Shown: positions 45,330-56,878 of the stretch, one piece after another
How positions within the stretch are numbered: the stretch's first letter is position 1
Layout of the letters: each line of letters opens with the position of its first letter
Assembly (NCBI RefSeq): GCF_036711975.1
Contig: NW_027248939.1
Span: forward strand, 682,001 to 746,000
Direction: 5' to 3'
From: Onthophagus taurus
Lineage: Eukaryota > Arthropoda > Insecta > Coleoptera > Scarabaeidae
Length of the DNA stretch: 64,000 nt
Program-made: the position numbers and the translations under genes
The notes under the pieces: model-generated
The model's input: only the letters and a program-made list of their open reading frames with translations
Database searches by the model: none
Told to the model about the DNA's origin: nothing

Positions 45330-46640
45330 ATGGGTTTAGACCAAACATTTTTACACGAATACTTGGGGTATGTGTTTAGGGAGGACAACAGGGAGGGGTC
45401 GCATGTGATAGCTATGGCAAAAAAGGCGAATAAGGTGATGGAACAAGTATGGGGTTGGGGGAAGAAAGTCTTTGGAAGGAATGTGGCAGCGAGGAAGATT
45501 ATGTTTGAAGGTCTGATTAGCAGCGTGATGATGTATGGAACAGATTTATGGGGATGGAGGGAGCAGGGAATGCAGGAGGACGTGCAAGCTAGATATTTGA
45601 GATAGGTGCTTGGGGTGGCGAGAGAAACACCGGCGTATACTCTTCCACATCCAGATCGGTTTTTATGACAGTCATAAATAAAAGCCGGGATGATCTTTGC
45701 CCGCTCGAGTACCTGAAAAGATTTATGATAGTCATACAAGGACAGGGTCGACCTTAAATTTTTTTAAACTGAAATTTAATAAAAAAACAAAATTTAGTTA
45801 TAACAACTAAAATTTAATTATAAAAATTAGTATAAAAGTCTTAGAAAAAAATATTACTTTAAGGAATGTCTAAATAATAGAATAACAAAATTTTAAAGAA
45901 TCTAATTATCCTCCGCCCTCTTTTGTAAGTAGACAATGCCTCCTCAAAACATTTCTTAGAAAAAAAATGTACTTAATATTAGAAACACAAGAAATAAGGG
46001 AATAATGAATATTTATATATGACCCTATTATTTTTCTACAATTTGCCAGTAAAGTGTGGTCCTTAATGCCGCCCTGAGTGAGGAATCCCCGCTTTCTACA
46101 ATGGGGAACTACCTGTTGCAACCCCGTCTTTGTTCGTTTTACAACTACAGTAGGAAAGTGACAGAGTCATAAAAACCGATCGCCGTCTGGAAGACTATAT
46201 ATAGTGAGGGAAGAGGTAAAGGTGGATAAGGTCAGAGTGGGGGCGGGCAGGAGGGCAGTGAAATGTGAAGAAAGAATAGAAGGGAGGCTAAACTGCGAGT
46301 GTTGGAGGGAAATTAGAGAGGAAAAGCTACTCGGTAACTGAGATAAATAGTAGACGAAGGGTGGGTAGGGAGATGTGGAGGGAGTTGAGAGATAGGGAAT
46401 GGGAAACGTTGGACCGAGGACAGATCATGGGAGAGGGGGGAGAGGGGAAACGATGGATGAGAATGGTTGAGGGGGTGAGGAGACAAAGGGATGGATGAGG
46501 GGATGATTGGGCCGAGGAGCCGAGGTTGTGGAAATGGAGGAAGAGGGTAGAGAGTGAAAATAATATATTAATAATGTAAAGAATTGTAGAATTGTAGACA
46601 GATTATTGTATACAATAAAGTCTTAATTAATTAATTAATA
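45330..46640 (+). pseudogene. Non-LTR retrotransposon 3' region, split by a MITE
   Basis: 45330-45650 encodes YLGYVFREDNREGSHV, VWGWGKKVFGRN, MFEGLISSVMMYGTDLWGWR and ARETPAYTLPH. This is the thumb/post-RT region (YLG...F...G; L..S.MSYG.EIWGW) of LINEs common in ants and beetles. The chain stops, then resumes at about 46190 in GA-rich sequence: CEERIEGRLNCECWREI, later RGAEVVEMEEEG and IVDRLL. It ends in a poly-(TAAT)/(AAT) tail at about 46620-46650. The interruption 45652-46186 is a separate element. In-frame stops also mark decay. Confidence 0.7.
45652..46186. mobile_element. 535-bp MITE inserted in the LINE
   Basis: Its ends are inverted copies: GATCGGTTTTTATGAC at the left and GTCATAAAAACCGATC at the right, 16 bp exact. 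No coding capacity. A further ATGATAGTCATACAAGG near 45725 echoes the termini. The target duplication is not clear. Confidence 0.75.
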
Positions 46641-46999
46641 ATAATAATAATATAGTAGACGCCACGAGAGCTGGCAGTAAATCATCATTTTCCGCTCTTA
46701 CAAATGCCATACGTAGTTCACAAACCGCTAGAGAGTAATGTGTGTTGGAAAGAGATAGCATTAGCTTAATATGTCTGCTGTACAATTCAAATGGCCACTT
46801 CGAAAAAGTACGTCTGTTCTTCTAAGGGTTGTCACTCTATAATTATAACCTCAAATCGAAACGTCTTGTGAGCGTTGTCATGAATCTGTTAATCTGTTAG
46901 GCTAATTCAAAAAAAAAATAAAAATAAATAAATAAAATAAAGTAAAATTAAATAAGTATATTAAAATAAATTAAATATAAAAATATATTTAATTTATGA

Positions 47000-47150
47000 T
47001 ATATCGTATTTAATGCCCGACCGAAATTTCGGTTTCTGTTTCGGATTCGACCAGTTTCGGCCTAAAATAGGGATTTCGGCGAAGTTTCGTTTCGGCTGTA
47101 TTTTGGCCGAAACCGAAACTACGCCGATAGAGCTTCGGATGACCGTCGAC
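47000..47150. repeat. CCGAAAC/TTTCGG-rich inverted repeat
   Basis: CCGAAATTTCGGTTTCTG (47023-47040) and CGGCTGTATTTTGGCCGAAACCG (47093-47115) form an imperfect palindromic block of TTCGG units. Its role is unknown. Confidence 0.4.
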
Positions 47151-47164
47151 TTTACTCGACACAC

Positions 47165-47470
47165 GTGTTTCTTGAGAATAATAAACATAAATTCCATTTT
47201 CATTTGCTCAACGGTGTTTACAGAATATCCTGTAATGATTGTAATAAAATATACATTGGTCAAACAGCTGGAAATCTACTAACTCGTTTTAAAGAACATA
47301 CCAAAGACAAAAATTCTGCTATTTTTAAACACCTTTTAGAAACTAATCATAAAATAAGCCTTAAAAACATAAAATTAATACATCACCAACCTAAATGGTT
47401 GAAACTAGAAACTTGCTGGAAGAATTTGAAATCTCGAAACAATGGAAAAATAATTCCGATAATTTATTAA
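47165..47470 (+). pseudogene. Penelope-like element GIY-YIG endonuclease (fragment 2)
   Basis: NGVYRISCNDCNKIYIGQTA, LLTRFKEHTK, AIFKHLLETNH and LKLETCW follow in one frame: the GIY-YIG core with the family's Cys pair, R..EH, the ..H block, and a Glu in the LETCW helix. Closest in pattern to Penelope proper (ISCNDC...YIGQT). It differs clearly from fragment 1 at 22575, so two Penelope lineages are present. The reverse transcriptase is missing. Confidence 0.8.
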
Positions 47471-47580
47471 ACTAATTTTTAGAAAATCATTTCACACGTC
47501 TGTACCGCAAATTCATATGATCGTCCTAGGTAACCTTATGTTCTATAGACCTTCCATCAGAACTATCAAGGAATGAAAAT

Positions 47581-47992
47581 TTGGTTGAAAGTCAGGACGA
47601 GGGAACTATCGTTGAGCAATCCCAAGATCCTATTGGAGACAAAGGTGATAGAGCAAAGCGTGCAACTTTATCATCACCTGAGACTCCAAATTTAATAGCA
47701 CAGACTCCACGCAAAAAGAAAAAAAAAGGTACTGTCGACGACATCTGTGATATTATGAATCGATCGATTCAGCAGAGAAGAAAGGGCGCGACAGCGAATG
47801 GAAGATAGGAGAAGACTGTTCGAGGAAAGCGCAAACATGGACGACCCCCTATATAATTTTTTCATATCAATGTATCAACTAACAAAACGAATGCCTCCCC
47901 TTTATCAACATAAGGTCAGATCGGAAGTTTTCCAGGCAGTGTCAGGAGCAGAAGCAGAAATAATAGCTTCTCAAGAGGTTGTGCCTGACTAA
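47581..47992 (+). pseudogene. Harbinger-type accessory DNA-binding protein, C-terminal part
   Basis: 47581-47808 is a charged linker with a TPRKKKKKGTVDD basic stretch. After a frameshift near 47785 the chain goes on as RRRLFEESANMDDPLYNFFIS, then KRMPPLYQHKVRSEVFQAVS. The DPLYxFFxSM...K.LPP..Q..VR..V...V pattern is a BESS motif. BESS motifs close the MADF/SANT-type proteins encoded as second gene in PIF/Harbinger elements and also occur in host MADF factors. It converges with the Harbinger transposase piece at 48139-48567, supporting the Harbinger reading. N-terminal MADF part absent. Confidence 0.65.
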
Positions 47993-48138
47993 CTATTTTT
48001 GCAATTATAAGTTCGATAATTAACACTATATTTGTTAAATACCTTGTGCAGTCTGACCTTTTTTAAAATATATTTTGTGTTGTTTATTTGAAATAATGTA
48101 ATGTTTGAAACTTACAGGGAATAATTGTTTTATATTAC

Positions 48139-48625
48139 TTACCTCAAGAATACTCCAAGTTTTTCTTCAGTTCCTATCGGCTTTTGAGCATTACACCCAT
48201 CTGCATCAATAAATTGTTGAATCATTCCATGTACTTCAGCAAACTGGTTTCGGTTTAAACGGAAACAATTGGTGAATACATCATCCGGAAACTCGGAAGT
48301 CATTTTAAATTGCCCATGACTTTTTCTTTTACATAGGTAAAAGTTATTAGGGGCCTTCAGTTTTTTTTTCGTCAACGAGTATAATAATACTTCTTCCCCT
48401 TCAGTACTCCAGTCTGAATCAGATTCAGAGCTTAACAATAACTCTAGTTTTCTTCTTTTCTCGTTCATTGTAAGATAAAAAACCGCGTTACTAGTGATCG
48501 CGAGCCGTAAAAAACTGCGTGGCAATTTGCGAGTGTCAACGCTACGCGTGCCACGTGTTCGCGTCATGTCGGTCGTGTCACGTCATGTCGCACGCGTCAT
48601 ACGCGTCTCAATTTGCGCCTAGCCT
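48139..48625 (-). pseudogene. PIF/Harbinger transposase, N-terminal exon
   Basis: A minus-strand frame with an acidic Ser-rich start (ESDSDWSTEGEE), then FYLCKRKSHGQFKMTSEFPD, CFRLNRNQFAEVHGMI and IGTEEKLGVFLR. In Harbinger transposases the F.M....F..L...I and P...EEKLAV.LRFLATG segments precede the catalytic core. The frame ends at AGGTAAGT (a canonical donor; spliced as ...FLR). The core with the three acidic residues is not found to the left, so only this exon remains. Upstream lies a GGCTAGGCGCAAATTGAGAC block (48608-48627, minus strand) that may be the element's terminus. Confidence 0.65.
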
Positions 48626-48839
48626 TAGTGTTTTCACAAGCCGAAAATGTTTTCTTTGAAAGGAAAATCATTAAATAATATCTTTGACAATGTTTGACAT
48701 ATAACCTCCATTACTAACATAACCTACATTTAAATGTATGTGGTGAAATAATCTAAGTCGTACATCTATATCTTGATTCATACCATTTTTAAGCGATCTG
48801 TCACTGCCCGCTCTCGTGGTTTCTACTATATCTATACAT

Positions 48840-50050
48840 TTAAATACTAAACAAGTGTTATTAAACTAAAGAAATAAAGAGTTTATGTTGGTTTACGTAT
48901 ATAAATAAAAATATAGAAATGTTAATTCCTTCATTGAGGTCACAGCATGGCCTTTGCGGGGGTATAAGTTCATAACAACAGCGTTGTTACGGGGAGTTGG
49001 ACAACCTTATACAATATCTTTACTCGATGAACCTTGGAACACTCTAGAAAAGATCTTACCAAACAGCTTGGTCTGCAATAGGCCCAAAAATGAAATGGAC
49101 AGAAAATTTAAAAATTGTTTAATACTCTAATAATTCATTATTGGGGTATGTAATAATGTTCTCGGGGTTCTTTTAAGGTCGGTTCAATAAGGGAAAGGTT
49201 CTTTATTAACAATAAAAAAAATTAACAGTAGGTATTGTTTAGGCAACCCATATAACACTTATCAATTTTGGTAACCATGACAATTTGTTGGTTTCATTAG
49301 CATTTAATTAAGTAGACAATGGGCACGTTCAGCCGGTGTCAACAGTTGAATTAAATCAGTCAGCTAGTTTTATGAGCTTTAATACAGCGGAACGAAATCG
49401 GCTGAACAAGCAATTGAGAATTAGCGGTTCAGCATAACCTAAAACTATGGCCAACAATAATTTGAAAATTTTGTGTTATTACAAGAGATAGTGGATGATG
49501 ATGTTGATTTTAAGGCTCATTTCATTTTATACAGTTCTGCTAGTTTTCAAAATTAAAGGGGAGATGTTACGTTTAATAAAATGTTTTTATCTACAACTAT
49601 TGAATTATCTATTCGTTATACATTTGATTTTTGACGGGTAATGACACGCATTACTCATGACTGACAAAGTGTTGAATAATGAAGCCATTATTCCACAGTT
49701 CTGACACGGCCCACTAATCAAAAAATAAAATATAAACAGAAATGACCGCTTTCTTATATTGAGGTTATGTCTGGAATGTCTATCAAGTTTTTTTTCCTTT
49801 TTTTGATTTTTTTCTTTTCAAAATTAAGTAGTTGTAGATAAAGTATATTTAGCGACGTCGTTGACCGCAAAGATTGTATTATTGCATAATAAGGAACTGT
49901 TGCGGTTACATCAATGATAATAATAATCTACAAAGAATTTCGGATGCGGTGTTATTAAGTGAGAACAAAATAAAATTGTTGGAAAGTAGTGTGCGCATGC
50001 CTGAACATAGAGAAAGATTTTGTTTGTAGAATATTCACTGAATAAAGGAA
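48840..50050. other. Non-coding, no gene seen
   Basis: AT-rich, with no repeat pair or coding motif seen by eye. Confidence 0.3.
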
Positions 50051-50062
50051 GAAAGAATTAGT

Positions 50063-50554
50063 TTGTTGATTAACGTTCAATACGTCGGCGTCGGTATTAC
50101 AATGGAACATGAATCATTGGAATCATCAAATTTTATAAGTAATTTGCTTATGGATTTCGAACGACAAATAGCGGAAGAGTCATTCGTAGAGTATTGGTAC
50201 GGGTATCAGTTTAGCGCGCGGTGGATATCATGTGGTAATAGTTGCAAACAGTAAATGAAAATGCATTGAATTGACGTCGTACGAATGGGATAAATTTTGG
50301 GAAATACACGAATCTAAGGCAGATCAACATTTACTTCAATGAAAAAGTGTTCTTCATGTAGTGATGTAATCGAGCAAACTGATTGTAAAGAAGTGCAATT
50401 AAGCACTTACTTAAATATATTTTATGGTTGCAAAAACACTAACCTTACAAATCATAGAAAAATTATAAGGATACAATCTCGTAGAACGGAATTAGTACTT
50501 CATTCAACGAGTTATAAAAATCTTAAGCAACTTCGTGAAATAATTACTATGTGA
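50063..50554 (+). other. Two short frames of unknown nature
   Basis: 50063-50254 (63 codons, with MEHESLESSNFISNLLMDFE) and 50339-50554 (71 codons, starts MKKCSSCSDVIEQTDCKEV with a C-x2-C pair) lie in tandem with coding-like composition. The bases between them can be read as DKFWEIHESKADQHLL in another frame. They could be pieces of one decayed gene, perhaps a transposable-element gag. I do not recognise the family. Confidence 0.3.
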
Positions 50555-50689
50555 TTACAAAGACTACATTTGATGAATTTCTCTATACAGGGTGAGTCGG
50601 GAGGAACGGACCAAACTTTAGGAGCATATTGTACGCTTGAAAATAATGTAAAAAAACTTATATGTTGTTATCCGATTTTAGTAGTATAG

Positions 50690-51240
50690 ATTCGCCGATT
50701 CAAGAACCTCCTCCTCGAACCTGCGTTCTAGGAGGAGGTTCTTGAATCGGTAATTTTTTTGGGGGTCAGAGGAGGTTCGATGAGGAGAGGAGGTTCTTGA
50801 ATCGGCGGTTCTTTTGAGGGTCGGAGGAGATTCGATGAAGAGAGGAGGAGGTCAATTAACTTGAGAAGGTCATGTTATTTTGACGAAATTATTAAAAATG
50901 TATCTTTATTTAGGTTATGTTATTAAAAATTTATCTTTATATGTAACCTGTTTACCGAGATGAAAACAATTACTATGTTTATCCTTCGACGCTTCTCAAT
51001 GAACTGTTAATGTTTTCGATATACCTCTTAACTTATTGTACACAAAGGTATACGGTTTTGGGACATATAGGTATACAAATAAGTGAGTCATGATCTACCT
51101 GCGGGATATTTTTTTAAAATTTATTGTGTAAAGGTATACGGAGCTTTAAAATATGCGAGGAGGTTCTTGAATCGGCAAATTTTTTGGGGGGATACGTTCG
51201 AGGAAGAGGTCAATTAATTTAATACTAGTAAGTGAGTCAT
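50690..51240. repeat. Direct and inverted repeats at the presumed Polinton end
   Basis: A hairpin with arms CGATTCAAGAACCTCCTCCT (50694-50713) and its complement (50728-50748) opens the region. Copies of GAGGAGGTTCTTGAATCGG recur at about 50731, 50788 and 51159, followed by TTTTTTGGGGG variants. A second unit, TGAGTCATGAT[CG]TACCTGCG with ATATTTTTTTAAA and GTATACGGAG, occurs at about 51083-51145 and again, split by the retrovirus, at 51233-51252 plus 58686-58730. Tandem repeats are usual inside Polinton terminal repeats; the other end lies outside the window. Confidence 0.6.
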
Positions 51241-51248
51241 GATGTACC

Positions 51249-51252
51249 TGCG
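51249..51252. repeat. 4-bp target-site duplication, left (TGCG)
   Basis: TGCG, repeated at 58686-58689 on the far side of the retroelement. Confidence 0.85.
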
Positions 51253-51500
51253 AGTTTTCTAATAACACCGCAAGAGTTTCTTTTTAAAAATGTACTTTAT
51301 TTATTATAACGATCTTAACAAGTCGGAGGTTAAACTAATTCTAATTCCTAACAATGGAAAAGAATTTACTAAAAGAAATTAAACTTAATTCTAAGTAAAA
51401 CATCTGCTTCAGGAATGAACGATGGAATGTCCTTATCATCTCTTTTCCAGAAACAGCGTATCTTCTTTATAAGTTCTCACGGGAACATGTAGATATAACT
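51253..51500 (-). repeat. 3' LTR of the retrovirus
   Basis: 248 bp, identical to 58438-58685 except at one base (51292). In the coding sense it follows the polypurine tract at 51501-51510. Confidence 0.93.
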
Positions 51501-51510
51501 CCTCCCCCAT
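51501..51510 (-). other. Polypurine tract
   Basis: ATGGGGGAGG on the coding (minus) strand, directly before the 3' LTR; it primes plus-strand synthesis. Confidence 0.75.
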
Positions 51511-51520
51511 TAGATTCAAC

Positions 51521-53181
51521 TCAGAGGGACGGAAGTTGAATATTATTGGAATCGATAACCTGGGATTTCGATTTTTGATGTTTTCTTATTTTTCTAGAAA
51601 TTAAACAGACAATGAACAATATTACGATTACATAGATAATGATTGTCCATGCGTTTGGTAATCTTGTAATCCCATATTCTATCAATGGATTATTGGCGAT
51701 GATCCTTGATTTCAGTTCATGAAGTTCATCTAAACCAATATCTTTTATATGTAGAGTCAAGTTAAGATAAGGTAATGTCGGATCTAGTGTTTCTTCTAAT
51801 TCAGGAAATAATATTGATTTCGTTCCATTAGTTGTTTGGACGTTATTTATTATGGTTCTATTGTTGAATGAAATCTTACATCCCATAGGTATTTCGGACA
51901 GGTAAGTTCCGTGCATTCTTATGGTTTCATCTTGATAATTACACTCCAATTTTAGGAATTGTGGTATAGGAATTACCCAAATCCATTGGTTGGTGTTGTC
52001 TAATTGCTTCACAATTAATTCGGCAATTTTTATTTCTGTTTCTCTGCAATTGTTTGCACGTTTCCCATTTAATAGTTGTAGTTCACAAGGGCTTTCTTCA
52101 GTGAATTGTTCAAGATTTAATTTTTTACAAATATAAAGTTGTGGAAACATCCGTTTACATGGTTGATTTTTAAATCCAAAATACATTTCATTCTTTATCA
52201 AATATTTATCTTTTGAAATCACTGTCTTTAGACGATTCTTACTTAGTATTGGGATGGAATACAGGTGAAAATATTCAAATTGGTATGGATAGGTTATAGG
52301 AATGTGTATTAAATACGTTACTCTATTGTTAGAAATGTAACATTCAACTTCAATTAATTTTTCGAAAAACAAAGTGTTTTCAAGTGTTAACTCCATAGGT
52401 AATTGATTAACGTTAACTTGTTTGGTCAATTGTTTTAATGATCTAAATAAATCAATTACTGTGATTATGCTGGGGTGCATCACTTTTAATTTAGCAAACG
52501 TAATTGCATTTTCAACATCCTGCAAAACTGATTGTATCACTTCGTACAAATTTATCATTTGGATCAAAGTATCTTTTATAAACGTAATGTTTCGATCGTA
52601 TTCAGAATGATTAATTATTAACGAAAGTTGATCGATCTTTGAATCTAATACTTTCTCGTTATGATTAATTTCCATAATTGTTTTATTGAATTTATTAATA
52701 ATATCGAAACAAATCGAATTTTGGGTGACAATGCTAGTACTTAATTTATCTTGATTTTTCTGTAATTGAGTAATTAAATAATCGTAACGTTCTCCGTCTG
52801 ATACATCCAAATTGCCTGAGACAGCTTTAAATATTGAACCTAGACCATTGATCAATCCACGTCTTGTACGTTGTGGATGGGGTATAATTTCCTTTAATTT
52901 GTTTTCGGTACGTATACAGATTAATCTTAACACTTTCAAATAATTCGACATTTCGAATGAATGTTCATAATTTTTGTGAAGCAGTCCGATAATTGTTTTT
53001 GATTTTTGGTAAAGTTTATTCGTTTCGATAATTATTGGATTCAAGTCTTGGTAATGTATGAGCGTGTGAGAAAATTCTTCTACTTTAGCATTTCCTAAGT
53101 GAAGGGGTATTATTCCGGAATTCTTTTCTAAATTTCGAATTACGATTTTGTCCGGTAGTCTGAGGACGAGGGGTAACCTAT
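51521..53181 (-). CDS. env: Retroviral env, baculovirus-F-like fusion glycoprotein
   Basis: A clean 507-codon frame from the ATG at 53044. The open frame itself extends upstream to a splice-acceptor-like TTATAG at about 53182, as expected for an env translated from a spliced mRNA; the signal peptide would then come from an upstream exon. It has a furin-type site RTRR (residues 59-62) directly followed by GLINGLGSIFKAVSG, the fusion-peptide region of insect F-like Env. Heptad-like helical stretches follow (about 85-200), then a Cys-containing ectodomain. A transmembrane helix near 463-485 (IIIYVIVILFIVCLI) and a short basic tail end the protein. No stop or frameshift was seen. It is the only intact gene of this element. 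Confidence 0.85.
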
Positions 53182-53185
53182 AATT

Positions 53186-56100
53186 TTAAGAAATATTTGT
53201 ACTAAAGTCATACGTCTGCTTCAAAGGTCGTTTAAGATTATCCATATGTATTTTACCTTGCGTATTGGTGGAGATTACTTTTTTATCAAGATCAGATGTT
53301 AAGATATTTGTACTTTTCTCAAATTTATTCGCTAATTTTTTCCTTTCATGCTTTTTAATAAACACTTTTTGTTGTGGCTTGAATAATGTAGGTTTGTCAC
53401 GGTTTTTATTAATGTTGTCAATAATTGTTTGTTTTTTATTGATCAAATTTTCATTAATTCTGGAGTACATTAACTTTGCTTTTTCTTTATGTTGATGCAT
53501 ATAATCATTCAAAAGATGGGTATTTACATTAATATCGAAATGGTCGCCATTATTTATATGAGCATTAATTACATCTACTGGTTTAAATTTAGTAGCAGAA
53601 TGTAATGATTGATTGTAAGCTAGTATTGCATAAATCATTCTGGATTGTATAGTTGTGGTTGCAAAACCTTCAGAATTTAATAAACGAATGTGTTCAGCAA
53701 GAGTTGAATGAAGTCTCTCTATAACACCATTAGATTGAGGATGATGAGGTGTGATAAAATGTAGTTTTATTTTATGAAGTGCCAAAAGTTCGGTAAAAAG
53801 GTTATTTTTAAATTCGGTACCATTATCAACTATGATTTGGTTGGGTATGCCATGATGTGAAAAGTAAATTAATAATCTGTCTACGATTTCTATTCGATTC
53901 AATTTTAAGGATATGCTTGAGCATATTTTGAAAAGCTATCGATAATCGTTAGAAATTTAGATTTTTCTAAAGTATACGTGTCCATATGTATGATTTCAAA
54001 AGGTCTTATGGCAGTAGGGGTGATATTTAATTCCATTTTTATTGGGTTCCTTTGATATTTGGCTTGTTGACGGATTTCACATTCATTAATGTAAGTCTGT
54101 ATAGAATTTTTTAAATTTGGCCAATAATATTTTGATTTTATTCTCTGTTCAGTTTCATCGATTCCTCGATGATTGGATTTACCTTCGTGATAATTTTGAA
54201 TTAATTCACGTATATCATTACGGTCGGTAACATCTATCAATTTTTGGAGACAACGTTTAAATTTAAAGGAGGGCCATTTAAAATTTCGTCTAAAGATTTC
54301 ACAAAAAGGTTCGTACAAATCTTTGTCGTCAAAATACAAATGATACTGAATGTTGGGTATTATACTTATTGTTTAACAAAATTTATTATTTCAGTCTCTA
54401 AGTTTGATTTTGAGAATTGTACATAAATTCGTTGCTTATTTTCAAACAATTTTTCATGTTTGGGTTTCGCTGGACTGTGTAAAACAGAAGATATTATTAA
54501 TTGATTATACCCGTGATTAATAGGGGTATCGGAAATAGGTATGTTAACTATTGGATTTTGATCGTCATTTGAGTGAAGTGTGTCATCTAAATCTGGAATA
54601 TTATCTAAGTCAATGATATCTAAAGGTTCATCCTCTGGGTGAACTTGAATAGAGTCATTATCATCGACAGGTACGGAAGTAATATTGGTATTAGAGTCAT
54701 TCATGTATGCTAAGATATCGAATGTTTCTTTAGTGTTTAATTCTATTCGCGAAAGTGCGTCGGCGTTGGTATTTAATTTACCTTTTTTGTAAATAATGTT
54801 ATAGTCAAATTCCTCGAGTTTAATACGCCATCGAAGTAATTTGGAATGAGGGTCTTTTAATGAAAATAACCATTGGAGTGGTTTATGGTCTGTTATGATG
54901 TTAAATTTTCTTCCAAAAAGGTAGGGTCTGAAAAATTTTGTTGCCCAGACAATCGAAAGTAATTCTTTCTCGATTGTCGAATAATTTTGTTCAGAGTCAT
55001 TTAATGTTCTCGATGCGTAAGCTATAGGTAGATCGCTACCAATTGGTCCTTGCGATAAAATAGCACCAAGAGCTACATTACTGGCATCGGTTGTTAAATT
55101 AAATTGTTTTGAAAAATCGGGATATTGAAGTAAAGGTTCATTTATTAACAGATTTTTACAAGTCTCAAAACAATTAACGAATTCTTGATTGTGTTCAATC
55201 TTTGCTCCTTTATTTATGCATTTTGTAAGGGGTCTCGTTATTCTCGCGAAATCTCTGATAAATTTGCGGTAATAACCTAATAATCCAAGGAATCCTTTAA
55301 TTTGTTTGGTGGTTTTAGGAATCGGGTACATTTTTACTGCTGAAATTTTGTCTGGATTAGGTTTTACACCTTCCGGAGTAACTATGTGACCTAAATACGC
55401 GACTTCTTTTCTAAGAAATTCTGATTTGTCTAATTGAATTTTAAAATTTGATTGTCTTAATCTGTTAAATACTGTTTTTAGTCTATCAAGGTGTTCTCGT
55501 AGGGATGTGGAGAAAATAATTATATCGTCTAAGTAAACAATACATTTTTCGTTTTGAATACCACGTAAAATGTTATCCATTACGCGTTGGAAAGTGGCGG
55601 GTGCGTTTTTTAAGTCGAATGGCATCCTTAAAAATTCATAATGTCCATTTTCACAATTAAACGCGGTTTTTGATATGTCGGATTCATTCATTTCGATTTG
55701 GTGGAATCCACTAGCCAAATCTAAGGTGGTAAAATATTGACATTTGCCTAGTTTATCTAACAAATCTGTGCTATTAGGCAATGGGTACTTATCGTTTATT
55801 GTTTTTTCGTTTAACTTGCGGTAATCTATGACTACACGCCATTTTTGCTTTCCAGTGGAATCAATCTTTTTGGGGACTACCCAAATTGGAGAAGACCAAG
55901 GGGAATTACTGGGTCTGATAATTTTTTGATCGAGCATTTTATTAATTTGATTTTCTACTTCTGGTTTACGTATGAAAGGGTATCTATATGATTTCGTATA
56001 AATTGGGATTTCGTCTGTCGTTTTGATAGCATGTTTAATTTGATTAGTAAACGTCAAACGGTCGTTTTCATTATAAAATATATCTGAATATTCTCTACAA

Positions 56101-56852
56101 AGTTCTTAAATTTGTTGTCTTTCTTCATCGTTTAGGTGATCAGTCCGAATTTTAGATAAGTCAAAGTGTTGGTCTGTATTGTCGTGACGATAACTTACGA
56201 CATGATTAAATTGAATTGTTTCTAAATCTTTCTCACAGAATTTTTCTACTTTTAGAGGTTTAGTTAAATCTAACGAAACTGAATGATCATTTTTATTAAG
56301 TATGGAAGTTATTGCTAATCCCTGGTTTGCGATAGTTAAAGTTTCAGGAATTTCACAATCTTGAATTTTGGTGTACGGAATTATTATTTCTCCGTCAGAA
56401 ATAGATGTTCTAATTTTAACAATTTGTTCTGATCTCTCAGAAATAATTATGTTATTGTTATTAAGTATTTCTGATTGATAATACTTTAATTGAATTTGTG
56501 CATAAGGTGTTAAAATTATGCCTTTATCATAATCAAGGGTAGCTTTTAATAATCGAATGTTATCTAAGCCAATGCATCCGTCAAATACGTCATGAAACTT
56601 AAATAAATAAAATTTAAGTAAATTTTGTTCTGGTAATTTAAATAATTTTGAGGCGGGCATGTAAGTGCTATATTTATGTGTAGATTTCTGCAGAGCTGTT
56701 TTAACAATAAAAGGATCGTTTTGAATTAATTTCCGATAAAGTTTAAATGCAATGTCCGGATTTATGAAAGATCTTGAGGCTCCGGTGTCTACCAAAAAAT
56801 TAAGATTATGTTCGGGTAAGGTGATATAAGATAGGGTGTCAGAACTAGACAT
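53186..56852 (-). pseudogene. pol: Retroviral pol: protease, reverse transcriptase, RNase H, integrase; broken
   Basis: Order on the minus strand: protease (56852-56106) with FLVDTGASRSFI; RT (56057-54366) with [40 protein letters not shown] (the usual Gly before LKNAP is Asp) and [10 protein letters not shown]; RNase H with [27 protein letters not shown] and ITDHKPLQ; integrase (54339-53186) with the two His of the zinc finger, CEIRQQ where CxxC is expected (second Cys to Arg), HMDTYTL, IIVDNGTEFKNN and NGVIERLHS, giving the D, D, E residues. Breaks: an in-frame TAA at 56103-56105 between protease and RT; a stop or frame change at about 54345-54365 between RNase H and integrase; a frame change at about 53905 inside integrase. 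Not functional as read. Confidence 0.88.
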
Positions 56853-56878
56853 GGAATTTATTAAAATTTCCTCTAATT

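Larger units (their letters stand above)
46651..48830. mobile_element. Composite region bounded by 28-bp inverted repeats
   Basis: TATAGTAGACGCCACGAGAG and CTGGCAGT (46651-46678) face an inverted copy at 48803-48830, with about 24 of 28 bases matching. The interior contains a Penelope endonuclease and Harbinger parts, which normally do not share an element. Either the repeats belong to a transposon that picked up older fragments, or the match is an old element's end pair around nested insertions. Confidence 0.45.
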
